DNA of 64,000 nucleotides from Chryseobacterium soli (GTDB lineage Bacteria; Bacteroidota; Bacteroidia; Flavobacteriales; Weeksellaceae), in the NCBI RefSeq assembly GCF_000737705.1, contig NZ_JPRH01000003.1, positions 186,001 to 250,000 on the forward strand, written 5' to 3'. The translations under genes and the position numbers were made by a program. Numbering within the stretch: position 1 is the first letter of the stretch; each line of letters begins with the position of its first letter. Below are positions 32,495 through 41,966 of the stretch, piece after piece. Below the pieces are notes generated by a model. It had not been told where the DNA came from, searched no databases, and worked only from the letters and a program-made list of their open reading frames with translations.

Positions 32495-32633
32495 TTCCTT
32501 TTTTAATTTTAAATTTTAGGTGTGCAAATTTAGTTAAAAAAATTGAATACTAGCAAATTAGTCGCAAAAAATTTTTGTTTAAACAGTTGAGATTTTAGTA
32601 TTTAATCTATATTAAGATTACATTACGATAAGG

Positions 32634-33305
32634 TTACATGCTGGAATTGTAATAGCCATTTTCTACACAGAAGCGGATGAGGTGGAGTTTTGTCTTCAAT
32701 CCCAGCTTTTCTGTAAGCCTGTTGATATAGGTATCAATTGTTCGTGTGCTTAGACTCAGTTTTTCTCCGATCTCCTTGTTACTGAAGCCTTCATAGCAGA
32801 ATTTCATCAGCTGGATTTCAGTTGGAGACAGCTCTTCTTGGCTTTTTTTCTGTCGGTCCATATACTCCATAACGGCAAGCGGCTGCTGTTCCCATTCTTT
32901 GGAATATACTTCATAATCGAAGGTGTCGGCAGCTATTTTACCTTTAATAATATCTTTAATAATGCTGCTTTTTTTCTCGCAGTAATAGATATTGGGTATT
33001 TTTGAAAGAATCTCGGCCATATCTTCCTGATAGGTTCCAGAATAGGTAACGATAGGGGTTTCCGTATTGCTTTGTCTGATGTATTTTATTGCTTCAATTC
33101 CACTTAATACCGGCATAAAGAGCTCAATTACGAAGACATCTTCCTGTCTTCTGTAAATTCTGTTAACAAGCTCATGCCCGTTGTTACAGTCATTAAGAAG
33201 CATATAAAAAGGATTTTCCAACAGCGTCTTGACCATGATCTTTTTAAAATAAAAATCACTGTCTGCAATCGAAAACCGCACAGTATTAGTTAATATCTTA
33301 TTCAT
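32634..33305 (-). CDS. NarL/LuxR-type response regulator with Asp-to-Glu receiver
   Basis: A 223-residue protein with a receiver domain (1-125) and a LuxR helix-turn-helix (LSPTEIQLMKFCYEGFSNKEIGEKLSLSTRTIDTYINRLTEKLGL, about 158-202). The phosphorylation segment DVFVIELFMPVLSG has Glu61 where Asp is expected; the switch Ser/Thr (TYSG) and Lys (CEKKSS) are kept. Glu at this place often mimics the phosphorylated state, so it may be constitutively active. It is divergent from the tssO operon and has no kinase nearby. It may control T6SS genes; the tssD tandem sites are possible targets, but this is not shown. Confidence 0.88.
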   Translation of the reverse strand: MNKILTNTVRFSIADSDFYFKKIMVKTLLENPFYMLLNDCNNGHELVNRIYRRQEDVFVIELFMPVLSGIEAIKYIRQSNTETPIVTYSGTYQEDMAEILSKIPNIYYCEKKSSIIKDIIKGKIAADTFDYEVYSKEWEQQPLAVMEYMDRQKKSQEELSPTEIQLMKFCYEGFSNKEIGEKLSLSTRTIDTYINRLTEKLGLKTKLHLIRFCVENGYYNSSM

Positions 33306-33497
33306 TTTTAATATCGATTTGGTGTAGGATATTATAAAATTTAGAGGCCTAATTTATGAAAAACTTATGAATGTGAAAGTTAATCTTAAATTAATTAATA
33401 ACACAACAATATTTCCCGGATAAATACAGGGGGAAAATACTTATTGTACATAAAATTTTTTTTTTATATTTTCACTGGCCAAACAAATCACAAACAT

Positions 33498-34031
33498 ATG
33501 TCTTCAAACAGGGAGAAAAAATTAAACAAGTCTGACGTCAGAGTAGGCATTTGGAAGTTTATTCTGTCTTTTGCCGTTTTATCGGTAGTCACCTTTGTGT
33601 GTGTATTGTTCTTTTTTAAAAGTTATGATACCCAGCGGGAAGGAATCAGGAGAGAATCCGAAGCGTATAAAGATCTCATCGACCGGAGCGATGCTCTGAA
33701 GCAGCATGTGGATAATATCTATGAACGAATGAACCAGCTTAGTACCGATAAGGTGGATAACGAAATTTTCCTCAGAACCAATATTATAGATAACTTAAGA
33801 GATGCTAATAACATTATGGGCAAAGACAGTTCCGGAAGTTTTAAGCATTACGCTGTTTTGATGAAGCAGATTGAAACGATGCTTACCCTGAAAAGTAATA
33901 TAAGTAGTGTAAAATACAGGAAAAATATTGCCATAAGGGATCTTAATGAATGCATGAACAAGTCAAACGTTGTGAATAAGGAACTTAAGATTGATCCTAC
34001 AAGAAAATTTACAGGAGGCCGAAGAAAATAA
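33498..34031 (+). CDS. tssO: T6SSiii membrane protein, TssO-like (copy 1)
   Basis: A 177-residue single-pass inner-membrane protein: basic cytosolic N-terminus (1-20), one membrane helix (about 21-45, IWKFILSFAVLSVVTFVCVLFFF), then a periplasmic coiled-coil-rich part (QREGIRRESEAYKDLIDRSDALKQHVDNIYERMNQL). Layout and position next to tssR match TssO, a Bacteroidota-specific T6SSiii component without counterpart in the proteobacterial system. ATG 33498 is used; an upstream TTG frame to 33444 is unlikely. It is 6 bp before a paralogue with the same architecture. Confidence 0.72.
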   Translation: MSSNREKKLNKSDVRVGIWKFILSFAVLSVVTFVCVLFFFKSYDTQREGIRRESEAYKDLIDRSDALKQHVDNIYERMNQLSTDKVDNEIFLRTNIIDNLRDANNIMGKDSSGSFKHYAVLMKQIETMLTLKSNISSVKYRKNIAIRDLNECMNKSNVVNKELKIDPTRKFTGGRRK

Positions 34032-34037
34032 AAACAT

Positions 34038-34565
34038 ATGCAGGGACACGTTACACTATCTAAAAAAGAAAAGCATTATCAGTTTTTTTATTTAATACTG
34101 ATGCTTTTTGCAGCAATGATATTTTTAGGAATACTCTTTTTAAAAGGGTATGATTCACCGTTTTCTGATGAAGATGTACGGGGCATTCAAAATCTGGAGC
34201 AGAAATCAAAATTTGAACAGCATCAGAAGCTTGTTCTGCCTATTATGGATAGTACCTATTCCATGATCACCAGGATTACAGATGTGGCTCCTGAGCCATT
34301 TGTAGAAGACAATATCGAACTTGGTATCAATGATCTGCAGAATTATTTTAATGCAAAAAATGATATTACTGATGTCCGAAAAGATGCTTATCCGCAGATT
34401 GCTAAATTCTATAAAATGTATTTTGATGATAAGAAGGTCATTTCTTCAACGACAGAAGATATTAAAAAGTTTGAAAAGCAGGTGGAAGATTGCAGGATTG
34501 GATTTAAAGATAAGCAAACCCGGCTTTTTCAGCGGGAAAATGTATTAAAATCAAGGACGCAGTAA
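34038..34565 (+). CDS. tssO: T6SSiii membrane protein, TssO-like (copy 2)
   Basis: A 175-residue paralogue of the preceding gene. It shares a basic start, one membrane helix (about 15-37), the LFLKGYDSP motif against LFFFKSYDTQ in copy 1, a central AKNDITDVRKDAYPQ against LKSNISSVKYRKNIA, and a late coiled coil with one Cys (QVEDCRIGF against DLNECMN). The two probably form a hetero-oligomer in the envelope-spanning part. One of the pair could correspond to a differently lettered T6SSiii subunit. Confidence 0.68.
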   Translation: MQGHVTLSKKEKHYQFFYLILMLFAAMIFLGILFLKGYDSPFSDEDVRGIQNLEQKSKFEQHQKLVLPIMDSTYSMITRITDVAPEPFVEDNIELGINDLQNYFNAKNDITDVRKDAYPQIAKFYKMYFDDKKVISSTTEDIKKFEKQVEDCRIGFKDKQTRLFQRENVLKSRTQ

Positions 34566-34610
34566 TCAAATCAGAATATAAGAAAACAAAACACATCACA
34601 ATTATTAACT

Positions 34611-35522
34611 ATGAATTATTTTCAAAAGAACAAAAAAAACATTATTATTGGTGTTATTGCAGCTCTGCTGATAGCAGCGCTTGTAGCATTGTGGCTTCAA
34701 AAAAAGGTGATCCATTCTGCTGATGATATTGTTGGGGTTGTTTACCCGTCTACGCTGTTAGTTGGAGATACGCTTTTATTTGAAGATAAAACCCAATTTG
34801 CGAAGACAAAAAGATGGAATTTCGGGGATGGCAGAACCTCTGATAAAAACAGTGGTATCCACTTTTATGACAAGCCTGGTTACTATCAGGTAAGCTTAAT
34901 TGTTGATAACAAATACACAAAATCCTTCCCGGTAATGGTATCCGCAAGAGGACTTCCGAAGGCAAAAGATTCCGCAAAAATTACAACAACAATTGATGCT
35001 CAGACGCAGGCGATGCAGAATGAAAACGTACAGTTCCGTGCGATTTCCGATGCAACAAAGTTTTCATGGAAGTTCGGGGAAACCGGAAATACAGATTCCA
35101 AAGATAAGATGGCAATTTATTCTTATAAAAAGCCCGGAGATTATTTAGTGACATTATATACTGAAGAAAGTCAGGATCCTGTTTATCACCGTATCAAAAT
35201 TCTTCCCGCTTACGATGCTTTGCAGGAAGAAGAAGTATCTGTAGAAGATTCTTATGCAAGAATTGATAATGATTTTAAATATCGTTTGCAGCAGATTGCT
35301 AACGGTAATAATTTCAATATGAATTATAACTATCTGCTGAGAACCTATCTCTGTAACAACGAAAATACAGTCGTAAAAGTGAACGATAGCAAAACGAACA
35401 ATTTTTACATGTATTGCGCAGGACTTCAGTTTGACAAGAATACGGTCATTCAAACTGTAAAAGTTAATTTTGATGACAAACAAAACTGTGTTACCAAAGT
35501 TGATATAAACCAAAGTAAATAA
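34611..35522 (+). CDS. T6SSiii-associated membrane protein with two PKD-like domains (TssP candidate)
   Basis: A 303-residue protein with a short basic N-terminus, one membrane helix (about 10-30), then two PKD-like beta-sandwich domains in the periplasm: VGDTLLFEDKTQFAKTKRWNFGDGRTSDK ... YDKPGYYQVSLIV (about 48-105), and ENVQFRAISDATKFSWKFGETGN ... YKKPGDYLVTLYT (about 135-190). The C-terminal 100 residues contain a Cys pair (YLCNNE, MYCAG). It lies between the TssO-like pair and TssR, so it is a structural envelope protein; it may be the subunit called TssP, which I cannot confirm by eye. Confidence 0.65.
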   Translation: MNYFQKNKKNIIIGVIAALLIAALVALWLQKKVIHSADDIVGVVYPSTLLVGDTLLFEDKTQFAKTKRWNFGDGRTSDKNSGIHFYDKPGYYQVSLIVDNKYTKSFPVMVSARGLPKAKDSAKITTTIDAQTQAMQNENVQFRAISDATKFSWKFGETGNTDSKDKMAIYSYKKPGDYLVTLYTEESQDPVYHRIKILPAYDALQEEEVSVEDSYARIDNDFKYRLQQIANGNNFNMNYNYLLRTYLCNNENTVVKVNDSKTNNFYMYCAGLQFDKNTVIQTVKVNFDDKQNCVTKVDINQSK

Positions 35523-35570
35523 TATCATTCAGTACCCCTGGATGCACACCACTCATAAAAGAAAAATAGG

Positions 35571-37970
35571 ATGAAAAATAAATTTCCTCTAGCAGCATAT
35601 TATATTGGTCTTTCGGTTTTACTGACGAGCTGTCAGGTAAAACTACCGTCGAAAAGAACACCTGAACCTGCACAGTACGGTCAGGTAGATAATTCACCTG
35701 TCGTAAATGGATATCCGAAAAAAGCTACTCCGTGGATTGTGGTTTCAGACCGCTCAAGAAATACGGCTTATCTTGATAAAAATGATGAGAAATCATATAA
35801 AGAAGTTAAGTTTCTGGAACCTTTAATGGTTTTAAAACATAGAGACGGAATGGTAAAAGTTGCCGAGTATATTCCGGATGCCTTAATGAAAAAAGTTTCA
35901 TCAAAGTCTATCAAAACATACGGCTGGATTCCCGAATCAGACCTTCTTCTGTGGAACAATTCTTTAAAAAGCGAAAAAACAGGATATCCTATAAGAGTAG
36001 CAGTTGTTCCGAGCAACAGTGAAGTGATCAGAAGCTCAGACCGGTATTACAAAAACGATTCTATCATGGTGTTTAATTCACCAAGTCTTATAGAAACCGC
36101 CAATGTTAAAATTCCGAACGGACAGATGGTATACGTCTACAAACAGGCCGAAAACAACAAAAGATTTTTGGTAGGTAAGAAACCATCAATTGATATGGAT
36201 AGTATCAGCACGAGTCTGTATGGCTGGGTGAGCTCCAATGTAGTGTCTGCATGGGGGGAACGTTCTGCCATAAAATTGAAAAACAATACCGGAGTTACAG
36301 AAACAACATTAGGAATACATGAAGGGTATCCGGGAGGAGCCGATGCAGAAAATAAAACAGCGATTCTCCTTACTGATGTTAATAAAAGAACACCGCTGGA
36401 AAATATTTATCCGGTAAATTTAGCTTTAAATGAGGCTCAGACACCAGATTCCAAAACAAAATATTTTACGAATATACTAGATTACAGCAATAATTATATA
36501 TTCAATGTTTTAGGAGAGAAAATCAAGTTTGACCGCTATAGAGAAATCACCGAAAAAGATAAAGCGATTAATATTGTTTTCGCACTCGATGTAAGCGCAC
36601 AAAATGCTCCGTATTCTCCTATTGTAAAGTCTTTATTGCAGGATCTTCAGCTTAGATTTGAAAAACCTTCTTATTTTAATAATGTGAAATATGGAGTGGT
36701 ATTATATAAAAATAATTCATGTGGCAGCAATGTTTCCGTTTCCAATTTGAGTACGGATTACAGTAAGATCACCAAATTTATAGACGAAAAAACCAATGAG
36801 ATGAACTGTCCAAGCAACAATGGGTATCAGCCGGTAGGCGAGGCCCTTGCCGCAGCAGGAAATCTTCTTTCCAATGTTCCGGACGAAACGAATATCGTGA
36901 TCACCGTAGGAACATCAGCCAATCAAAGCGGAAATATGTACAGTGTGATCAGTTCACTTACCCAGGCACAAGCCAGGTTAATCATGTTCCAAACCAGTGC
37001 AAGATCATCAGATACTTACAATGATTTTGTGCTAATGGCAGAAAATATTGTGACCAACACCGCTAAGAACATTGCTGAACTTAAGAAGCAAAAGATCATC
37101 AACCAGAGCGATGTCCTTACAAAAAATAATTTCAGCCTGATAGAAGGTGATGCCGGATTCTTCTCATTAGATTACCCGAAGCAAAGTATGTCCCAGGGAT
37201 TTGTAATATTTCCTAAAAAAGGTGATATTGCAACACCAGGATATCTGAAAAAATCGGTGGACAGCCTGATTGCTCAGGTGACTTTAGATAACCAGACTAT
37301 TGATAAATCATTGAATGAATATTTCCATTCTACAGTAGGAGCGGGAAGAACAGATGTAGATATGAAATACAAATATCTGTATCCGGGTCTTACCAACCCT
37401 GTACCGGCAGGAATTGCTGCCCAGTTGATAAACTATGGAAACCCATTCCTGGTAAAAGGTTATATTCCAAAAGATTTGAAAGATTATAAACCGGGTATTG
37501 AAAAGGGAATCCTGATTTCTGAAGTAGAATATGATAATCTTAAAGCATTCTACACCGAAATTTATCAAAAAACCGATGCTGAAAAAGTAAGCTTCAGCCA
37601 GTCAGCAGCGATCAAGGAATATGTAAGTATTTTGAAAAAATACAATCCTACGATCAAATTTCTGGATAAATCGGAATTGTATGAGCTTCCAATGTCTTAT
37701 TCGGTAGGAATGAGTACAGGTTTTGATAATTCCGAAGAGGAAACCATGTCTAAATACAAGCTGAAAGGCTGGAAAAAATCTAAAATCGTTAATAAAGAAA
37801 CCGTAAGAACGTATTTCAAATATTACAAAGTATTAGCAGACAGAATGCTGAACCATAGAAATGATCCAGCGGTGAAAATCCAGCAAAACGGACAGACTTT
37901 CTATTGGCTGAACGAGTACTTTATGCCAACGATGATGCCAGTTGAAGAACCGGAATATACTAAACATTAA
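35571..37970 (+). CDS. tssR: T6SSiii outer-membrane-side lipoprotein TssR
   Basis: A 799-residue lipoprotein (lipobox LTSC, Cys21), the size and place of TssR, the large Bacteroidota-specific T6SSiii component. The N-terminal third has SH3-like repeats (TPWIVVSDRSRNTAYLDK, RDGMVKVAEYIPDALMKKVSSKSIKTYGWIPESDLLLW, STSLYGWVSSNVVSAWGE). From about 330 a vWA-like fold is suggested by INIVFALDVSAQ and FEKPSYFNNVKYGVVLYK. Last gene of the tssO-tssO-PKD-tssR operon, closed by a terminator. Confidence 0.82.
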   Translation: MKNKFPLAAYYIGLSVLLTSCQVKLPSKRTPEPAQYGQVDNSPVVNGYPKKATPWIVVSDRSRNTAYLDKNDEKSYKEVKFLEPLMVLKHRDGMVKVAEYIPDALMKKVSSKSIKTYGWIPESDLLLWNNSLKSEKTGYPIRVAVVPSNSEVIRSSDRYYKNDSIMVFNSPSLIETANVKIPNGQMVYVYKQAENNKRFLVGKKPSIDMDSISTSLYGWVSSNVVSAWGERSAIKLKNNTGVTETTLGIHEGYPGGADAENKTAILLTDVNKRTPLENIYPVNLALNEAQTPDSKTKYFTNILDYSNNYIFNVLGEKIKFDRYREITEKDKAINIVFALDVSAQNAPYSPIVKSLLQDLQLRFEKPSYFNNVKYGVVLYKNNSCGSNVSVSNLSTDYSKITKFIDEKTNEMNCPSNNGYQPVGEALAAAGNLLSNVPDETNIVITVGTSANQSGNMYSVISSLTQAQARLIMFQTSARSSDTYNDFVLMAENIVTNTAKNIAELKKQKIINQSDVLTKNNFSLIEGDAGFFSLDYPKQSMSQGFVIFPKKGDIATPGYLKKSVDSLIAQVTLDNQTIDKSLNEYFHSTVGAGRTDVDMKYKYLYPGLTNPVPAGIAAQLINYGNPFLVKGYIPKDLKDYKPGIEKGILISEVEYDNLKAFYTEIYQKTDAEKVSFSQSAAIKEYVSILKKYNPTIKFLDKSELYELPMSYSVGMSTGFDNSEEETMSKYKLKGWKKSKIVNKETVRTYFKYYKVLADRMLNHRNDPAVKIQQNGQTFYWLNEYFMPTMMPVEEPEYTKH

Positions 37971-37986
37971 CAACTTATAATACTAG

Positions 37987-38014
37987 AAAGCAGAAATTTA
38001 TTTCTGCTTTTTTT
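37987..38014 (+). terminator. Terminator after tssR
   Basis: AAAGCAGAAA and TTTCTGCTTT, perfect 10-bp stem with a TTTA loop and a T tail to 38014. It marks the end of the membrane-complex operon; the tip and effector genes follow under a separate promoter. Confidence 0.85.
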
Positions 38015-38034
38015 ATGTATTACAGGAAATTTTT

Positions 38035-38042
38035 TATCTTTG
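38035..38042 (+). promoter_or_regulatory. -7 promoter element of the PAAR-effector operon
   Basis: TATCTTTG matches TAnnTTTG, 21 bp before the ATG of the DUF4280 gene and directly after the tssR terminator. The 21-bp direct repeats found at the tssD genes are absent here. Confidence 0.5.
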
Positions 38043-38063
38043 ATATTACCCAAATCATGAAGT

Positions 38064-38567
38064 ATGTCAAATCAATCATCATCTCAGGACGGCAAATATT
38101 TTGTCGTTCAAAAGGGTAAGTCCCAATGTAATCAGGGCGACCAGTTTCCCAAGCATAAAGTAACGGCACATCAACAGCACTACTGGAATGATGCGGAAGG
38201 CAGTGCAGAATATCTTGCCGTAACAGAAGATGATCTGCAATTTGATCCTCCAGGTCCCAGTTTTGGAAAATGCAAGCTTAAGCCAACGGCAGGAGGATAT
38301 TTGCCGTGTGCCTATGCTCCGGCAGGAAAGTGGCAGAAAACCTATGAAAAAGTAAAAGTCATGGGAAAAAGCTGTGTGACGGAAGCTTCCGAGCTTCAGT
38401 GTACAACAGGCGGGAAAATTACGATAAAGGATCACGGGCAGCGCGGACAGATGAGCAAGAAGAATGTGCAGAATACGGACAGTAAAACGGTACAGCATAT
38501 CAATCCTCTGGTGAAAATGGATGACTTTAAAGAATCTGTCGAGGAAAGTGAAATCGACGCTTATTAA
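38064..38567 (+). CDS. PAAR-like DUF4280 spike-tip protein
   Basis: A 167-residue member of the DUF4280/PAAR-like group that caps VgrG spikes. It has the DUF4280 features: KGKSQCNQGDQFPKHKV, LEFDPPGPSFGKCKLKP-type centre (DPPGPSFGKCKLKPTAGGYLPCAYAPAGKW), CVTEASELQCTTGGKITIKDHGQRG, with several regularly placed Cys that suit metal binding at a sharpened tip. The acidic C-terminus (ESVEESEIDAY) may bind cargo. It is 18 bp upstream of the large effector gene, which is the usual tip-cargo pairing. Confidence 0.85.
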   Translation: MSNQSSSQDGKYFVVQKGKSQCNQGDQFPKHKVTAHQQHYWNDAEGSAEYLAVTEDDLQFDPPGPSFGKCKLKPTAGGYLPCAYAPAGKWQKTYEKVKVMGKSCVTEASELQCTTGGKITIKDHGQRGQMSKKNVQNTDSKTVQHINPLVKMDDFKESVEESEIDAY

Positions 38568-38585
38568 CTGTTAAAATTTTCTACG

Positions 38586-41330
38586 ATGCCAACAAAACAA
38601 GGAGTTTCAAAAATATCCGGAAACCCTTCTCCCAAAGTAGGCGAGAAGACAGTTTATACCGTTACAGAATGGTATCCCGGTACCCCTGAAGAGAAAAAAA
38701 ATCCCGCAATGGTTACCTGGGAGTTATTTAAAAAGCGTTCTAACGGAAGTTTTACTACCACCAATATCAAGAAAAAGGGCGACGGAACATTTACCTTTGG
38801 TGAAGTTTCCTATAAACATACCTACCGTTTGGAGGCCTATCTTAATGAACCTGAAGGAGAAGGATTAACCACGATAGATATTACCCCTCAGCCAACTGCT
38901 GTTCCGAAAATTAATAAAGTAGAACTGCTGTATGTAGATGATACAAAAGGGACCGTTTTCAGCTACATGGAAAAACTCGTGGCCAAGGCCCAATGTGTAA
39001 ATCTTGCCGGTGAAAAACTGCTGTTTACCCTCTGGGAAGATGATGCCAAAGGAGAAGGCCACAATGGTAGCAATCTTTTTGTTGATAAAAAAGAAGGGAC
39101 AGTAGGTACAAATGGCGTGGCGAGTGTAGAATTTCTGCTGACAAAAGCTATGGTGCAAAAAGCGGCCAAAGGAGAAATGGATAAAGAACTTGAATTTTAC
39201 GTCACTGTAGAATATTATACAGATAAAAAACACGCATCAGACAACGTAAACGTTCAAAATCCTGAATATAAACCTCCTGTACAGCCCAAAACTCCGGCAT
39301 CACCGTCTCCAGCCCCAGGAAAAACCCCTCCGAAAGCTAAAGACTCTCCAGCAGCACAAAAGCAGCCTTCCAACAAAGAAAAAGGAATGGTAGATCAGGC
39401 AGTCGACTGGTTCAAGGAACTTTGGGATTGGGGAGAATCCAGCGGAACGGTAAAGCCTAAACAGACTCCAACTCCTCAGAAACCAGACGGTAAAGCAACC
39501 ACTAAAGTAAATGACCAGGAGAATACAGTAGATTGTGGCGGGAAATACTGCATTAAAAAAGGAGATAAAAGCGAACTCATCAGAGAAGTTAACATCCGTC
39601 TTTCCGGTTTTGGAGGGAATGTTCCTACAGATGTATTTACGGACAGAACGGAAAAAATGATCAAGCAATTCCAGAAAGATTATATGAAAGTTCCTGAAAC
39701 AGGGAAGATTTGTGGAAATGTTCTGCGGGCCATTGATGATTTTTCTACAAAATTTGATATCAGCAGCACCTTTTGGGGACAGATTAAATGCTCTTGCGGC
39801 ACAAAAGGAAAAGAAGCAACCAGTAAACTCAGAGGAACGAAAGAAACCAATAACTGCAAAGGTTTTGGTGACGGTACCGGAAAAGGAACCTATAAATCGA
39901 CTACGAAAACAGAGGCGTTCCATAAATATGAATATCCTGGCCTTCACAGGTCACTTTTATTTGGATTCAAAGCGCTGCAGTATTATTTCAGTCTTCAGAA
40001 AACCTATACGATAGACTCCTTCAGCTCCGGATACCGATGCCGTTTTAAGAACTATACAACGACCAATCATCAGGGTAAAGCAATAGACATGCAGTTCAGT
40101 AAAGGAACTTGGGCGATAAGAGGTGCACAGGATAAAAACCTTAAAGAATTGAGGGATATGAGGGATAACATCTTCGTTAAATACCTTGGAGCTCAAAAAG
40201 AATGGCCCGATAAAGATAAATTCTCGATAGAACCTATTGATCTGCTGTATGATAAAAACAAAAATCCCAGGTATGACCATACATTCAGCTGGATCCATAT
40301 GGACGTAAGGGAATTCAGTACAGAATACCTTGACGATAAATATTTCTGCAAAAGTGCTACAGAACTTAATGGAAAAAGCATTGTACAACTCGCCAAAGAA
40401 CTTGGACAAACCAAAGTATGCGAATGTTTAAGCGGATTCCAGGCACAAAAACCGGTGGCCAATAAACCCGGAACCTGCTACTGTACAAAAGATCTTACAG
40501 AAGAAGTGCTTGTATCGATTGGAGTGGCTAAAGATAAAGCCAAAACGTATCTTGAAGCACTGAATAAAACCATGACGGATTATAAAATCAATACCTGTCT
40601 CAGAAAATCTCATTTCCTGGCACAGCTGATCCACGAATCCGGAAACTTTAAATATACGGCTGAGCTAAATGTTGCAGATACTGCATACGGAGGCTATAAA
40701 GGAAGAGGACTTATCCAGCTGACGGGTGCCGGCAATTACAAAAGATATGGAGATTATGAAAACCAGGATTTCACTTCATCATTAGATAATAAAAAGAAAC
40801 TGGAAGCTTTGCCTTACAGTGTAAGATCGGCAGGATGGTACTGGACAGAGCTTAAAAAAATCAATGAAAATGCAGATGTTAATGATTTAATTTACATTAC
40901 TAGGATCATCAATGGTGGATTAAACGGTTATAACGACCGTCTGAAGTATTTCAAAAAAGCCTATGAAAATCTCTATGCGTCCTGTAAAGATAAAGATGAT
41001 AAAAAGACGGATGATTTCATCTTTAAAGACAGCAAGGCGTATAACGATAAAAGAGGTTCCTTTGCCTGGGGATTGTGGCATGATCCTGATCTGGATAAAT
41101 CAGGCTGTACCAAAGATAAAGCCAAGGCAATTGAAGGCTATACAAGATTCATAGCCCTTGCCGGCGATGCATTTGAGGAAACCAATTGGTATAATGTTCA
41201 AAAAATGAGCGGACTAAGCGGCATACGGTATTATGTCAAAAAGAAAGAAGGAAATAAGATGGTGGACGTTGCTTATGTTAAAGTTCTAAAAGCTGCCGAA
41301 ACAAGGCTTAAAGCCTTACAGGGGAAATAA
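38586..41330 (+). CDS. T6SS effector: peptidoglycan-binding, M15-type peptidase and GH19-type glycosidase fusion
   Basis: A 914-residue multidomain cell-wall effector. Order: two Ig-like domains (about 1-100 and 108-225), Pro/Lys linker (228-310), PG_binding_1-type domain (KKGDKSELIREVNIRLSGFG, about 323-390), M15 D,D-carboxypeptidase-like domain (SSGYRC 480-485, NHQGKAIDM with H495 and D501, WIHMDVR with H571: the usual zinc triad), and a GH19 chitinase/lysozyme-like domain (HFLAQLIHES with E684, GYKGRGLIQLTG 703-714, NY 717-718). It could cut both peptide stems and glycan strands. No signal peptide, as expected for T6SS cargo. It follows the PAAR-like gene and precedes two lipoproteins that may confer immunity. 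Confidence 0.88.
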   Translation: MPTKQGVSKISGNPSPKVGEKTVYTVTEWYPGTPEEKKNPAMVTWELFKKRSNGSFTTTNIKKKGDGTFTFGEVSYKHTYRLEAYLNEPEGEGLTTIDITPQPTAVPKINKVELLYVDDTKGTVFSYMEKLVAKAQCVNLAGEKLLFTLWEDDAKGEGHNGSNLFVDKKEGTVGTNGVASVEFLLTKAMVQKAAKGEMDKELEFYVTVEYYTDKKHASDNVNVQNPEYKPPVQPKTPASPSPAPGKTPPKAKDSPAAQKQPSNKEKGMVDQAVDWFKELWDWGESSGTVKPKQTPTPQKPDGKATTKVNDQENTVDCGGKYCIKKGDKSELIREVNIRLSGFGGNVPTDVFTDRTEKMIKQFQKDYMKVPETGKICGNVLRAIDDFSTKFDISSTFWGQIKCSCGTKGKEATSKLRGTKETNNCKGFGDGTGKGTYKSTTKTEAFHKYEYPGLHRSLLFGFKALQYYFSLQKTYTIDSFSSGYRCRFKNYTTTNHQGKAIDMQFSKGTWAIRGAQDKNLKELRDMRDNIFVKYLGAQKEWPDKDKFSIEPIDLLYDKNKNPRYDHTFSWIHMDVREFSTEYLDDKYFCKSATELNGKSIVQLAKELGQTKVCECLSGFQAQKPVANKPGTCYCTKDLTEEVLVSIGVAKDKAKTYLEALNKTMTDYKINTCLRKSHFLAQLIHESGNFKYTAELNVADTAYGGYKGRGLIQLTGAGNYKRYGDYENQDFTSSLDNKKKLEALPYSVRSAGWYWTELKKINENADVNDLIYITRIINGGLNGYNDRLKYFKKAYENLYASCKDKDDKKTDDFIFKDSKAYNDKRGSFAWGLWHDPDLDKSGCTKDKAKAIEGYTRFIALAGDAFEETNWYNVQKMSGLSGIRYYVKKKEGNKMVDVAYVKVLKAAETRLKALQGK

Positions 41331-41381
41331 AATATCTGCTGTTTAATAAAAGTAAACGGTTAAAAACAAATAACAGAATTC

Positions 41382-41966
41382 ATGTATTATAAAACTCATT
41401 TTATATTCATTTTTGCTTTCCTGATCTGCTGTACAGAAAGGTCCAAGACAAAATCTGTGTTGGAAAGAACTACAACGGGAAGCGAGGCTGTAACCAATAT
41501 GGCATCTGTAACCGGAAACGCCGGTACAGAACTCGTTGCCCTGCCTTTTGATTTTGAAAAATACACCACTTTATGCATCCAAAAAGGAGGTTCCGAATGT
41601 GCTGAAAGATATCCGCTTCTGAACGAAGGAAAATCCAGAGAGCTGATGACTCAACTGTCTTCAAAGCTGGAAGGTACCCCCGAAAGGATTTTTCAACTAC
41701 ATTCCAGCCAGAAAAATAACCTTAAAATTTATATTATTTGTTTTGACGGAGACTCCAGTTCCGAAGAAATGGTTGTCATTAGAGGAAATCAGATCGTATC
41801 ACAGGAATCAGTAGGCTATGCAATGCCGGAAAATAAAACCTATCAGTCGTTTTCCGTGAATGAAGACCTTACCGTGGATATCTATGAGGTGAATTACAGT
41901 GATTTCAAAAAGAAAACCATCAGAAAATATAAAATACAGGCAGATGGCAGCATCTCCAAAATCTAA
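41382..41966 (+). CDS. Lipoprotein, candidate immunity protein
   Basis: A 194-residue lipoprotein with lipobox LICC (about residue 16-17). The mature part (LPFDFEKYTTLCIQKGGSECAERYPLLNEGKSREL, then LKIYIICFDGDSSSEEMVVIRGNQIVSQE) is beta-rich and has no enzyme motif I recognise. It lies 51 bp after the wall-degrading effector. A periplasmic lipoprotein next to a periplasm-acting toxin is the usual form of an immunity gene, but there is no direct evidence. Confidence 0.6.
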   Translation: MYYKTHFIFIFAFLICCTERSKTKSVLERTTTGSEAVTNMASVTGNAGTELVALPFDFEKYTTLCIQKGGSECAERYPLLNEGKSRELMTQLSSKLEGTPERIFQLHSSQKNNLKIYIICFDGDSSSEEMVVIRGNQIVSQESVGYAMPENKTYQSFSVNEDLTVDIYEVNYSDFKKKTIRKYKIQADGSISKI

